Below, piece after piece: positions 35,092-48,079 of a DNA stretch of 64,000 nt; position 1 is the first letter of the stretch; the number at the start of each line of letters is the position of its first letter. Source of the DNA: Magicicada septendecula (Eukaryota > Arthropoda > Insecta > Hemiptera > Cicadidae); contig CM068368.1 in assembly GCA_034769895.1 (NCBI GenBank), positions 688,835,877 to 688,899,876 on the forward strand, written 5' to 3'. Position numbers and translations under genes: made by a program. A model generated the notes under the pieces. The model ran no database searches and had not been told where the DNA came from. It saw nothing but the letters and a program-made list of their open reading frames with translations.

Positions 35092-35954
35092 TCTCTCTCT
35101 CTCTCATAATCACTTTCATCACCACAACATTTCATAATCTCACTCCATCCAGAGGGCAACACAACATTATTACAACATCTGGCTTTACCAGATACACAAA
35201 AATAATTTCTTTGACATTTAAAAGACCTTTTGTCTTCTACAAAAACTAACGAGGAACCTTTGTCCTCCAACACTACTGGTGAAACCTTTTCTTCACCTAT
35301 CTCACAAGAAAAATTTGCCCTCTTTTCACCCTCTACACTTAAACTGTCTTCACACTCTCTCTCATTCTCATCGGCATTTGCTAACAACACTTCATTACTA
35401 AACTCTACTTCAACAAAATCTTCCTTATCACTCTCAACATTAATCTCCTTGTTCTCTACTACCACGTTTTTACACATATCATTATAATTCTGATTTGTTT
35501 TACATTCAAAATTTTCGATTACCTTTTGTATTTGTTTATCAATTTTTTCTGACACTTGTTCTTTAATAGTGTTGAAACATTCATCCATCTCATTTAGACG
35601 TTTATTCATACTGATTTCGAACTTAACATTTTGTGTATTCATTTCACATAAACGCTTATCAAATTTTTCGTCAATATTATTTATATCACCCTTTAACTCA
35701 TGGAATTTGCTATTAATTGTATTAAATTTAACATCAGAATCACTCTTCTGTTCATTGAAAAGCAATTGCATCATTTTTATCATATCATTATCCTCAGATT
35801 GTTTATTTTTATTCATTACGGGTGGGGTTACCTGAATCCCTGAGTCATCTATTTCATCTGACTTACTTGATTCTCTATTTTGAACTGGGATTGGGGTCGA
35901 ATGGACCTCCAACCCACTCATGACCGTTGATTCGGTCAAACTATTATTTTCCAT
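35085..35954 (-). CDS. ORF1, unit 9
   Basis: Whole frame, Glu-96. Confidence 0.65.
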   Translation of the reverse strand: MENNSLTESTVMSGLEVHSTPIPVQNRESSKSDEIDDSGIQVTPPVMNKNKQSEDNDMIKMMQLLFNEQKSDSDVKFNTINSKFHELKGDINNIDEKFDKRLCEMNTQNVKFEISMNKRLNEMDECFNTIKEQVSEKIDKQIQKVIENFECKTNQNYNDMCKNVVVENKEINVESDKEDFVEVEFSNEVLLANADENERECEDSLSVEGEKRANFSCEIGEEKVSPVVLEDKGSSLVFVEDKRSFKCQRNYFCVSGKARCCNNVVLPSGWSEIMKCCGDESDYEREREW

Positions 35955-36119
35955 TTTTGTTTTATATTATTTTTACATATATAAATATGCCCGGTTTTGC
36001 TTTCACAGTCTACAATTTACAACCTCGCCCCACTCCCAAATAACCCGTTCTGCAGCTTAATTATGTCTGGCGAATATACGTTATAAACCCTATACTCGAG
36101 TCCCTGTTCGGGCGCCATT

Positions 36120-37239
36120 TGTAACTACTCACTTAATTCCTATTAATAATTAATTCTTACCTTAGGGTTTTTCCCAGAGTCGTACAGACGAAACTGCTGC
36201 AGAAAGGATTATTCGAGATACAAGGGGTAAAGATCAAATACACAGTTTGTGCTAAAACAAATTGCCTCTGGTTTATTATGCAAAATAACTACTTCGTCTC
36301 TCTTTCATGACATTTAAAATTCTTATTTCTTTTCGTTAGATTAAATACTCGTTGAATGAGTAACAATTTGTAAAAATCAAACAAAGTAACAAAATGAATA
36401 TTTCTTAATGAACTAGCTTATGACAACTATGGTATACCACAACTATTTATTTTTAGCAATGAACCAATACGTGATGTAGCCACACACTCACACACATTCG
36501 TTCTTTGACTTTGTCGTTCTATTTAAACCCCACTTTGAGATCTCTGAGGTACATTTAAGATTTACAATTTATTTATGTTGAATTATACTCTGGAGAAAAA
36601 GTTAAAAAGATATTGGTTAAAACTCAGTTAATACTTAACGTCTGAAGAACTCCGCTGTTTTGCACTTCTGCTGTGAATGCACTGGTTTTTTTTTTCTTTG
36701 GTTAACACACCATAAATTAGTTTTGACACTGTTTACCCGCGGGTACTGTTATTGATTATTTCGTATTAGGTTGATGTATCACTATTATTTTAATCCACTT
36801 TAGAATAACATTTCTTTTTATTTTGTCGGCCGACATAAATTTTCGAACACTTAGCTCGTTTAGGTTGACCGCGCGGCCATGAGTTGCAACTGGAACTCGG
36901 CCGCACGTTTTACTGTTTGTACAACTTTTAACACTGTTAATGCGTTGAAAGATAGGCCTACTCTTAATTACGGCCTATCTTGCACCCGAGGCCACCGTTT
37001 GAATTTAAATCACCAACTTTACTGTCTGATGCTGCTTACTACTGTTCACTCTCTGATGACAAACTGCATACTGTGATTCACAAAAAGCCTGCTGCTGGGC
37101 CGGTTACGCAATATGTCTGGGCAATTGTTTAGGCTAACTGTATGTAGGTTGTACTGGGGCTCCTCACAGGTGAAAGTTAACAATTTATTAATTACTGAAT
37201 TAAAATTAAAACTGGATCACACACTTCTGTACCGTTACA
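36120..37239 (-). repeat. LTR 10
   Basis: 1120 bp. gttaaaaagatatt near 36600 is shared only with LTR 12, exactly 7227 bp away. First half of the duplicated two-unit block. Confidence 0.92.
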
Positions 37240-38305
37240 ATACCCCCCCAATAAGAGGTTGAAGGCCGAAGCGTTTAAACTCTTATTGCCTAAACCCTAA
37301 GAGGATCAGTGAGGATATGGCGCCGCAACCCCCCTGAGCACTCTACTAAAATCATGGGTTCTTACCCCCTAGTCCGGCGACTGTGGCACATTCAATTAAA
37401 AAATCAACATACGGCCTTCCATCACTCCATATCCCACAACTGATTTGTTTCCTCTTAGCCGTACTGGTTCATTGACAAAGCACTGGCTCATTTTTTATTA
37501 TAAAATATCTCTTAACCCTAGAAAATAGTATTAACAAAACAATATAGGATATATACAATACAGGAGTACATATAAGTTCCAGTCAAAATGACGCATTAAT
37601 TATACAGAATTGCATTTACACAGAATTTCCTTCAGTTTTCAATTTTAAATGAATATTTTAATCATTATGTTTTTTTATCAATTATTTATTTTACCATTAC
37701 AATCAAAATTCAGATCAAACTAGATTTAAAGTCATATTAAAAATTATCTTTTCAATTTATTTAATTACCTTTCATTAAATTTAACTCATATTGTTTTAAT
37801 TAACAATTTCAAAGTTAATTACATTTTTCAAAATGATCCGACATAAAATATTACCTACATTATTCAAAAATTTTACATTCCTTTCTTCACATATGGAATT
37901 TCTTTTTATTTCATAATAGGATTTTCCTACTGGCAATGATTCAGCAGACTACAACACTTTTGTTATTGTCAACTCAGCTTCAACACCTCTGGCTGTAAAC
38001 ATTAGTCAAAACATACAACACACCTGTTTACATAAACGGTCGTCTGCCAGACTGGTGTTATAAACACTCCTTCAGTCTAAACATTCTGCTTACCTCACCT
38101 CTAACACCTGTACTGCACTTTTCAATTTTTTATAAATCTTTTAGTTAACAATTGTAATAATATAATAATTTTTATACAATTAATTTCACTATAATATATT
38201 TACAAATCTTTATCATTATTATTTCAGTTTTATCACACTTCAATGTCCAAGGTTGCGAGGTCTGAACCGTAAAACAAAATATTTACAATTGTTCCTTTAT
38301 GAAGT

Positions 38306-38704
38306 TCAGCCTCCATCGTCAAAAATTAGTCTGGTCTTTATGTAACACTTTTCAATTTTATTGATACGCCACATATGGTTATTTTTTGTTTTATAACCAC
38401 AAGAACTTATTTTTTCCATTGTACCAAAACAATAATCTATAGGGTTACCCCCCAAAATTATCTTATCATAAATCAAGTTGACATCAGTATTATTTGTAAA
38501 GTCTCCGTCAGTGTTTTTTGTTATTACCATTGCATTATTATTACCATATTCTGCTACTATAGGTTCATTAACAGGCAAATATTTGTCATCAATATACACA
38601 TTGTTTGTCACACAAGGTATGTTTATAATTCTACCAGGTCTCTCACTATTTAAACTCTGTATTAACTCTTCATAATCTCTCTTCCCCTTAAATATTTCTA
38701 CCAT
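38306..38704 (-). CDS. ORF2, unit 10
   Basis: Whole frame, Pro-23 and Ile-27. Confidence 0.6.
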   Translation of the reverse strand: MVEIFKGKRDYEELIQSLNSERPGRIINIPCVTNNVYIDDKYLPVNEPIVAEYGNNNAMVITKNTDGDFTNNTDVNLIYDKIILGGNPIDYCFGTMEKISSCGYKTKNNHMWRINKIEKCYIKTRLIFDDGG

Positions 38705-39567
38705 TCTCTCTCTCTCTCATAATCACTTTCATCACCACAACATTTCATAATCTCACTCCATCCAGAGGGCAACACAACATTATTACAACATCTGGCTTTA
38801 CCAGATACACAAAAATAATTTCTTTGACATTTAAAAGACCTTTTGTCTTCTACAAAAACTAACGAGGAACCTTTGTCCTCCAACACTACTGGTGAAACCT
38901 TTTCTTCACCTATCTCACAAGAAAAATTTGCCCTCTTTTCACCCTCTACACTTAAACTGTCTTCACACTCTCTCTCATTCTCATCGGCATTTGCTAACAA
39001 CACTTCATTACTAAACTCTACTTCAACAAAATCTTCCTTATCACTCTCAACATTAATCTCCTTGTTCTCTACTACCACGTTTTTACTCATATCATTATAA
39101 TTCTGATTTGTTTTACATTCAAAATTTTCGATTACCTTTTGTATTTGTTTATCAATTTTTTCTGACACTTGTTCTTTAATAGTGTTGAAACATTCATCCA
39201 TCTCATTTAGACGTTTATTCATACTGATTTCGAACTTAACATTTTGTGTATTCATTTCACATAAACGCTTATCAAATTTTTCGTCAATATTATTTATATC
39301 ACCCTTTAACTCATGGAATTTGCTATTAATTGTATTAAATTTAACATCAGAATCACTCTTCTGTTCATTGAAAAGCAATTGCATCATTTTTATCATATCA
39401 TTATCCTCAGATTGTTTATTTTTATTCATTACGGGTGGGGTTACCTGAATCCCTGAGTCATCTATTTCATCTGACTTACTTGATTCTCTATTTTGAACTG
39501 GGATTGGGGTCGAATGGACCTCCAACCCACTCATGACCGTTGATTCGGTCAAACTATTATTTTCCAT
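38698..39567 (-). CDS. ORF1, unit 10
   Basis: Whole frame with Ser at residue 161 (Cys elsewhere), shared only with unit 12. Confidence 0.65.
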   Translation of the reverse strand: MENNSLTESTVMSGLEVHSTPIPVQNRESSKSDEIDDSGIQVTPPVMNKNKQSEDNDMIKMMQLLFNEQKSDSDVKFNTINSKFHELKGDINNIDEKFDKRLCEMNTQNVKFEISMNKRLNEMDECFNTIKEQVSEKIDKQIQKVIENFECKTNQNYNDMSKNVVVENKEINVESDKEDFVEVEFSNEVLLANADENERECEDSLSVEGEKRANFSCEIGEEKVSPVVLEDKGSSLVFVEDKRSFKCQRNYFCVSGKARCCNNVVLPSGWSEIMKCCGDESDYEREREW

Positions 39568-39732
39568 TTTTGTTTTATATTATTTTTACATATATAAATA
39601 TGCCCGGTTTTGCTTTCACAGTCTACAATTTAAAACCTCGCCCCACTCCCAAATAACCCGTTCTGCAGCTTAATTATGTCTGGCGAATATACGTTATAAA
39701 CCCTATACTCGAGTCCCTGTTCGGGCGCCATT

Positions 39733-40852
39733 TGTAACTACTCACTTAATTCCTATTAATAATTAATTCTTACCTTAGGGTTTTTCCCAGAGTCGTACAG
39801 ACGAAACTGCTGCAGAAAGGATTATTCGAGATACAAGGGGTAAAGCTCAAATACACAGTTTGTGCTAAAACAAATTGCCTCTGGTTTATTATGCAAAATA
39901 ACTACTTCGTCTCTCTTTCATGACATTTAAAATTCTTATTTCTTTTCGTTAGATTAAATACTCGTTGAATGAGTAACAATTTGTAAAAATCAAACAAAGT
40001 AACAAAATGAATATTTCTTAATGAACTAGCTTATGACAACTATGGTATACCACAACTATTTATTTTTAGCAATGAACCAATACGTGATGTAGCCACACAC
40101 TCACACACATTCGTTCTTTGACTTTGTCGTTCTATTTAAACCCCACTTTGAGATCTCTGAGGTACATTTAAGATTTACAATTTATTTATGTTGAATTATA
40201 CTCTGGAGAAAAAGGTAAAATGATATTGGTTAAAACTCAGTTAATACTTAACGTCTGAAGAACTCCGCTGTTTTGCACTTCTGCTGTGAATGCACTGGTT
40301 TTTTTTTTCTTTGGTTAACACACCATAAATTAGTTTTGACACTGTTTACCCGCGGGTACTGTTATTGATTATTTCGTATTAGGTTGATGTATCACTATTA
40401 TTTTAATCCACTTTAGAATAACATTTCTTTTTATTTTGTCGGCCGACATAAATTTTCGAACACTTAGCTCGTTTAGGTTGACCGCGCGGCCATGAGTTGC
40501 AACTGGAACTCGGCCGCACGTTTTACTGTTTGTACAACTTTTAACACTGTTAATGCGTTGAAAGATAGGCCTACTCTTAATTACGGCCTATCTTGCACCC
40601 GAGGCCACCGTTTGAATTTAAATCACCAACTTTACTGTCTGATGCTGCTTACTACTGTTCACTCTCTGATGACAAACTGCATACTGTGATTCACAAAAAG
40701 CCTGCTGCTGGGCCGGTTACGCAATATGTCTGGGCAATTGTTTAGGCTAACTGTATGTAGGTTGTACTGGGGCTCCTCACAGGTGAAAGTTAACAATTTA
40801 TTAATTACTGAATTAAAATTAAAACTGGATCACACACTTCTGTACCGTTACA
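39733..40852 (-). repeat. LTR 11
   Basis: 1120 bp. taaagctcaaatac near 39840 is shared only with LTR 13. Beyond its right end the gcgttcaaac, six-C type returns. Confidence 0.92.
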
Positions 40853-41919
40853 ATACCCCCCCAATAAGAGGTTGAAGGCCGAAGCGTTCAAACTCTTATT
40901 GCCTAAACCCTAAGAGGATCAGTGAGGATATGGCGCCGCAACCCCCCTGAGCACTCTACTAAAATCATGGGTTCTTACCCCCCTAGTCCGGCGACTGTGG
41001 CACATTCAATTAAAAAATCAACATACGGCCTTCCATCACTCCATATCCCACAACTGATTTGTTTCCTCTTAGCCGTACTGGTTCATTGACAAAGCACTGG
41101 CTCATTTTTTATTATAAAATATCTCTTAACCCTAGAAAATAGTATTAACAAAACAATATAGGATATATACAATACAGGAGTACATATAAGTTCCAGTCAA
41201 AATGACGCATTAATTATACAGAATTGCATTTACACAGAATTTCCTTCAGTTTTCAATTTTAAATGAATATTTTAATCATTATGTTTTTTTATCAATTATT
41301 TATTTTACCATTACAATCAAAATTCAGATCAAACTAGATTTAAAGTCATATTAAAAATTATCTTTTCAATTTATTTAATTACCTTTCATTAAATTTAACT
41401 CATATTGTTTTAATTAACAATTTCAAAATTAATTACATTTTTCAAAATGATCCGACATAAAATATTACCTACATTATTCAAAAATTTTACATTCCTTTCT
41501 TCACATATGGAATTTCTTTTTATTTCATAATAGGATTTTCCTACTGGCAATGATTCAGCAGACTACAACACTTTTGTTATTGTCAACTCAGCTTCAACAC
41601 CTCTGGCTGTAAACATTAGTCAAAACATACAACACACCTGTTTACATAAACGGTCGTCTGCCAGACTGGTGTTATAAACACTCCTTCAGTCTAAACATTC
41701 TGCTTACCTCACCTCTAACACCTGTACTGCACTTTTCAATTTTTTATAAATCTTTTAGTTAACAATTGTAATAATATAATAATTTTTATACAATTAATTT
41801 CACTATAATATATTTACAAATCTTTATCATTATTATTTCAGTTTTATCACACTTCAATGTCCAAGGTTGCGAGGTCTGAACCGTAAAACAAAATATTTAC
41901 AATTGTTCCTTTATGAAGT

Positions 41920-42318
41920 TCAGCCTCCATCGTCAAAAATTAGTCTGGTCTTTATGTAACACTTTTCAATTTTATTGATACGCCACATATGGTTATTTTT
42001 TGTTTTATAACCACAAGAACTTATTTTTTCCATTGTACCAAAACAATAATCTATAGGGTTACCCCCCAAAATTATCTTATCATAAATCAAGTTGACATCA
42101 GTATTATTTGTAAAGTCTCCGTCAGTGTTTTTTGTTATTACCATTGCATTATTATTACCATATTCTGCTACTATAGGTTCATTAACAGGCAAATATTTGT
42201 CATCAATATACACATTGTTTGTCACACAAGGTATGTTTATAATTCTACCAGGTCTCTCACTATTTAAACTCTGTATTAACTCTTCATAATCTCTCTTCCC
42301 CTTAAATATTTCTACCAT
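41920..42318 (-). CDS. ORF2, unit 11
   Basis: Whole frame, Pro-23 and Ile-27. Confidence 0.6.
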   Translation of the reverse strand: MVEIFKGKRDYEELIQSLNSERPGRIINIPCVTNNVYIDDKYLPVNEPIVAEYGNNNAMVITKNTDGDFTNNTDVNLIYDKIILGGNPIDYCFGTMEKISSCGYKTKNNHMWRINKIEKCYIKTRLIFDDGG

Positions 42319-43181
42319 TCTCTCTCTCTCTCATAATCACTTTCATCACCACAACATTTCATAATCTCACTCCATCCAGAGGGCAACACAACATTATTAC
42401 AACATCTGGCTTTACCAGATACACAAAAATAATTTCTTTGACATTTAAAAGACCTTTTGTCTTCTACAAAAACTAACGAGGAACCTTTGTCCTCCAACAC
42501 TACTGGTGAAACCTTTTCTTCACCTATCTCACAAGAAAAATTTGCCCTCTTTTCACCCTCTACACTTAAACTGTCTTCACACTCTCTCTCATTCTCATCG
42601 GCATTTGCTAACAACACTTCATTACTAAACTCTACTTCAACAAAATCTTCCTTATCACTCTCAACATTAATCTCCTTGTTCTCTACTACCACGTTTTTAC
42701 ACATATCATTATAATTCTGATTTGTTTTACATTCAAAATTTTCGATTACCTTTTGTATTTGTTTATCAATTTTTTCTGACACTTGTTCTTTAATAGTGTT
42801 GAAACATTCATCCATCTCATTTAGACGTTTATTCATACTGATTTCGAACTTAACATTTTGTGTATTCATTTCACATAAACGCTTATCAAATTTTTCGTCA
42901 ATATTATTTATATCACCCTTTAACTCATGGAATTTGCTATTAATTGTATTAAATTTAACATCAGAATCACTCTTCTGTTCATTGAAAAGCAATTGCATCA
43001 TTTTTATCATATCATTATCCTCAGATTGTTTATTTTTATTCATTACGGGTGGGGTTACCTGAATCCCTGAGTCATCTATTTCATCTGACTTACTTGATTC
43101 TCTATTTTGAACTGGGATTGGGGTCGAATGGACCTCCAACCCACTCATGACCGTTGATTCGGTCAAACTATTATTTTCCAT
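42312..43181 (-). CDS. ORF1, unit 11
   Basis: Whole frame, Glu-96 and Cys-161. Confidence 0.65.
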   Translation of the reverse strand: MENNSLTESTVMSGLEVHSTPIPVQNRESSKSDEIDDSGIQVTPPVMNKNKQSEDNDMIKMMQLLFNEQKSDSDVKFNTINSKFHELKGDINNIDEKFDKRLCEMNTQNVKFEISMNKRLNEMDECFNTIKEQVSEKIDKQIQKVIENFECKTNQNYNDMCKNVVVENKEINVESDKEDFVEVEFSNEVLLANADENERECEDSLSVEGEKRANFSCEIGEEKVSPVVLEDKGSSLVFVEDKRSFKCQRNYFCVSGKARCCNNVVLPSGWSEIMKCCGDESDYEREREW

Positions 43182-43346
43182 TTTTGTTTTATATTATTTT
43201 TACATATATAAATATGCCCGGTTTTGCTTTCACAGTCTACAATTTACAACCTCGCCCCACTCCCAAATAACCCGTTCTGCAGCTTAATTATGTCTGGCGA
43301 ATATACGTTATAAACCCTATACTCGAGTCCCTGTTCGGGCGCCATT

Positions 43347-44466
43347 TGTAACTACTCACTTAATTCCTATTAATAATTAATTCTTACCTTAAGGTTTTTC
43401 CCAGAGTCGTACAGACGAAACTGCTGCAGAAAGGATTATTCGAGATACAAGGGGTAAAGATCAAATACACAGTTTGTGCTAAAACAAATTGCCTCTGGTT
43501 TATTATGCAAAATAACTACTTCGTCTCTCTTTCATGACATTTAAAATTCTTATTTCTTTTCGTTAGATTAAATACTCGTTGAATGAGTAACAATTTGTAA
43601 AAATCAAACAAAGTAACAAAATGAATATTTCTTAATGAACTAGCTTATGACAACTATGGTATACCACAACTATTTATTTTTAGCAATGAACCAATACGTG
43701 ATGTAGCCACACACTCACACACATTCGTTCTTTGACTTTGTCGTTCTATTTAAACCCCACTTTGAGATCTCTGAGGTACATTTAAGATTTACAATTTATT
43801 TATGTTGAATTATACTCTGGAGAAAAAGTTAAAAAGATATTGGTTAAAACTCAGTTAATACTTAACGTCTGAAGAACTCCGCTGTTTTGCACTTCTGCTG
43901 TGAATGCACTGGTTTTTTTTTTCTTTGGTTAACACACCATAAATTAGTTTTGACACTGTTTACCCGCGGGTACTGTTATTGATTATTTCGTATTAGGTTG
44001 ATGTATCACTATTATTTTAATCCACTTTAGAATAACATTTCTTTTTATTTTGTCGGCCGACATAAATTTTCGAACACTTAGCTCGTTTAGGTTGACCGCG
44101 CGGCCATGAGTTGCAACTGGAACTCGGCCGCACGTTTTACTGTTTGTACAACTTTTAACACTGTTAATGCGTTGAAAGATAGGCCTACTTTTAATTACGG
44201 CCTATCTTGCACCCGAGGCCACCGTTTGAATTTAAATCACCAACTTTACTGTCTGATGCTGCTTACTACTGTTCACTCTCTGATGACAAACTGCATACTG
44301 TGATTCACAAAAAGCCTGCTGCTGGGCCGGTTACGCAATATGTCTGGGCAATTGTTTAGGCTAACTGTATGTAGGTTGTACTGGGGCTCCTCACAGGTGA
44401 AAGTTAACAATTTATTAATTACTGAATTAAAATTAAAACTGGATCACACACTTCTGTACCGTTACA
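43347..44466 (-). repeat. LTR 12
   Basis: 1120 bp. It shares the LTR 10 marker and carries two private substitutions that must postdate the block duplication (ccttaaggttt and cctacttttaatt). Confidence 0.92.
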
Positions 44467-45532
44467 ATACCCCCCCAATAAGAGGTTGAAGGCCGAAGCG
44501 TTTAAACTCTTATTGCCTAAACCCTAAGAGGATCAGTGAGGATATGGCGCCGCAACCCCCCTGAGCACTCTACTAAAATCATGGGTTCTTACCCCCTAGT
44601 CCGGCGACTGTGGCACATTCAATTAAAAAATCAACATACGGCCTTCCATCACTCCATATCCCACAACTGATTTGTTTCCTCTTAGCCGTACTGGTTCATT
44701 GACAAAGCACTGGCTCATTTTTTATTATAAAATATCTCTTAACCCTAGAAAATAGTATTAACAAAACAATATAGGATATATACAATACAGGAGTACATAT
44801 AAGTTCCAGTCAAAATGACGCATTAATTATACAGAATTGCATTTACACAGAATTTCCTTCAGTTTTCAATTTTAAATGAATATTTTAATCATTATGTTTT
44901 TTTATCAATTATTTATTTTACCATTACAATCAAAATTCAGATCAAACTAGATTTAAAGTCATATTAAAAATTATCTTTTCAATTTATTTAATTACCTTTC
45001 ATTAAATTTAACTCATATTGTTTTAATTAACAATTTCAAAGTTAATTACATTTTTCAAAATGATCCGACATAAAATATTACCTACATTATTCAAAAATTT
45101 TACATTCCTTTCTTCACATATGGAATTTCTTTTTATTTCATAATAGGATTTTCCTACTGGCAATGATTCAGCAGACTACAACACTTTTGTTATTGTCAAC
45201 TCAGCTTCAACACCTCTGGCTGTAAACATTAGTCAAAACATACAACACACCTGTTTACATAAACGGTCGTCTGCCAGACTGGTGTTATAAACACTCCTTC
45301 AGTCTAAACATTCTGCTTACCTCACCTCTAACACCTGTACTGCACTTTTCAATTTTTTATAAATCTTTTAGTTAACAATTGTAATAATATAATAATTTTT
45401 ATACAATTAATTTCACTATAATATATTTACAAATCTTTATCATTATTATTTCAGTTTTATCACACTTCAATGTCCAAGGTTGCGAGGTCTGAACCGTAAA
45501 ACAAAATATTTACAATTGTTCCTTTATGAAGT

Positions 45533-45931
45533 TCAGCCTCCATCGTCAAAAATTAGTCTGGTCTTTATGTAACACTTTTCAATTTTATTGATACGCCACA
45601 TATGGTTATTTTTTGTTTTATAACCACAAGAACTTATTTTTTCCATTGTACCAAAACAATAATCTATAGGGTTACCCCCCAAAATTATCTTATCATAAAT
45701 CAAGTTGACATCAGTATTATTTGTAAAGTCTCCGTCAGTGTTTTTTGTTATTACCATTGCATTATTATTACCATATTCTGCTACTATAGGTTCATTAACA
45801 GGCAAATATTTGTCATCAATATACACATTGTTTGTCACACAAGGTATGTTTATAATTCTACCAGGTCTCTCACTATTTAAACTCTGTATTAACTCTTCAT
45901 AATCTCTCTTCCCCTTAAATATTTCTACCAT
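45533..45931 (-). CDS. ORF2, unit 12
   Basis: Whole frame, Pro-23 and Ile-27; last of the Pro-23 run. Confidence 0.6.
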   Translation of the reverse strand: MVEIFKGKRDYEELIQSLNSERPGRIINIPCVTNNVYIDDKYLPVNEPIVAEYGNNNAMVITKNTDGDFTNNTDVNLIYDKIILGGNPIDYCFGTMEKISSCGYKTKNNHMWRINKIEKCYIKTRLIFDDGG

Positions 45932-46794
45932 TCTCTCTCTCTCTCATAATCACTTTCATCACCACAACATTTCATAATCTCACTCCATCCAGAGGGCAAC
46001 ACAACATTATTACAACATCTGGCTTTACCAGATACACAAAAATAATTTCTTTGACATTTAAAAGACCTTTTGTCTTCTACAAAAACTAACGAGGAACCTT
46101 TGTCCTCCAACACTACTGGTGAAACCTTTTCTTCACCTATCTCACAAGAAAAATTTGCCCTCTTTTCACCCTCTACACTTAAACTGTCTTCACACTCTCT
46201 CTCATTCTCATCGGCATTTGCTAACAACACTTCATTACTAAACTCTACTTCAACAAAATCTTCCTTATCACTCTCAACATTAATCTCCTTGTTCTCTACT
46301 ACCACGTTTTTACTCATATCATTATAATTCTGATTTGTTTTACATTCAAAATTTTCGATTACCTTTTGTATTTGTTTATCAATTTTTTCTGACACTTGTT
46401 CTTTAATAGTGTTGAAACATTCATCCATCTCATTTAGACGTTTATTCATACTGATTTCGAACTTAACATTTTGTGTATTCATTTCACATAAACGCTTATC
46501 AAATTTTTCGTCAATATTATTTATATCACCCTTTAACTCATGGAATTTGCTATTAATTGTATTAAATTTAACATCAGAATCACTCTTCTGTTCATTGAAA
46601 AGCAATTGCATCATTTTTATCATATCATTATCCTCAGATTGTTTATTTTTATTCATTACGGGTGGGGTTACCTGAATCCCTGAGTCATCTATTTCATCTG
46701 ACTTACTTGATTCTCTATTTTGAACTGGGATTGGGGTCGAATGGACCTCCAACCCACTCATGACCGTTGATTCGGTCAAACTATTATTTTCCAT
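45925..46794 (-). CDS. ORF1, unit 12
   Basis: Whole frame with the Ser-161 shared with unit 10. Confidence 0.65.
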   Translation of the reverse strand: MENNSLTESTVMSGLEVHSTPIPVQNRESSKSDEIDDSGIQVTPPVMNKNKQSEDNDMIKMMQLLFNEQKSDSDVKFNTINSKFHELKGDINNIDEKFDKRLCEMNTQNVKFEISMNKRLNEMDECFNTIKEQVSEKIDKQIQKVIENFECKTNQNYNDMSKNVVVENKEINVESDKEDFVEVEFSNEVLLANADENERECEDSLSVEGEKRANFSCEIGEEKVSPVVLEDKGSSLVFVEDKRSFKCQRNYFCVSGKARCCNNVVLPSGWSEIMKCCGDESDYEREREW

Positions 46795-46959
46795 TTTTGT
46801 TTTATATTATTTTTACATATATAAATATGCCCGGTTTTGCTTTCACAGTCTACAATTTAAAACCTCGCCCCACTCCCAAATAACCCGTTCTGCAGCTTAA
46901 TTATGTCTGGCGAATATACGTTATAAACCCTATACTCGAGTCCCTGTTCGGGCGCCATT

Positions 46960-48079
46960 TGTAACTACTCACTTAATTCCTATTAATAATTAATTCTTAC
47001 CTTAGGGTTTTTCCCAGAGTCGTACAGACGAAACTGCTGCAGAAAGGATTATTCGAGATACAAGGGGTAAAGCTCAAATACACAGTTTGTGCTAAAACAA
47101 ATTGCCTCTGGTTTATTATGCAAAATAACTACTTCGTCTCTCTTTCATGACATTTAAAATTCTTATTTCTTTTCGTTAGATTAAATACTCGTTGAATGAG
47201 TAACAATTTGTAAAAATCAAACAAAGTAACAAAATGAATATTTCTTAATGAACTAGCTTATGACAACTATGGTATACCACAACTATTTATTTTTAGCAAT
47301 GAACCAATACGTGATGTAGCCACACACTCACACACATTCGTTCTTTGACTTTGTCGTTCTATTTAAACCCCACTTTGAGATCTCTGAGGTACATTTAAGA
47401 TTTACAATTTATTTATGTTGAATTATACTCTGGAGAAAAAGGTAAAATGATATTGGTTAAAACTCAGTTAATACTTAACGTCTGAAGAACTCCGCTGTTT
47501 TGCACTTCTGCTGTGAATGCACTGGTTTTTTTTTTCTTTGGTTAACACACCATAAATTAGTTTTGACACTGTTTACCCGCGGGTACTGTTATTGATTATT
47601 TCGTATTAGGTTGATGTATCACTATTATTTTAATCCACTTTAGAATAACATTTCTTTTTATTTTGTCGGCCGACATAAATTTTCGAACACTTAGCTCGTT
47701 TAGGTTGACCGCGCGGCCATGAGTTGCAACTGGAACTCGGCCGCACGTTTTACTGTTTGTACAACTTTTAACACTGTTAATGCGTTGAAAGATAGGCCTA
47801 CTCTTAATTACGGCCTATCTTGCACCCGAGGCCACCGTTTGAATTTAAATCACCAACTTTACTGTCTGATGCTGCTTACTACTGTTCACTCTCTGATGAC
47901 AAACTGCATACTGTGATTCACAAAAAGCCTGCTGCTGGGCCGGTTACGCAATATGTCTGGGCAATTGTTTAGGCTAACTGTATGTAGGTTGTACTGGGGC
48001 TCCTCACAGGTGAAAGTTAACAATTTATTAATTACTGAATTAAAATTAAAACTGGATCACACACTTCTGTACCGTTACA
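46960..48079 (-). repeat. LTR 13
   Basis: 1120 bp. It shares the LTR 11 marker at an offset of 7227 bp. Second half of the repeated block. Confidence 0.92.
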
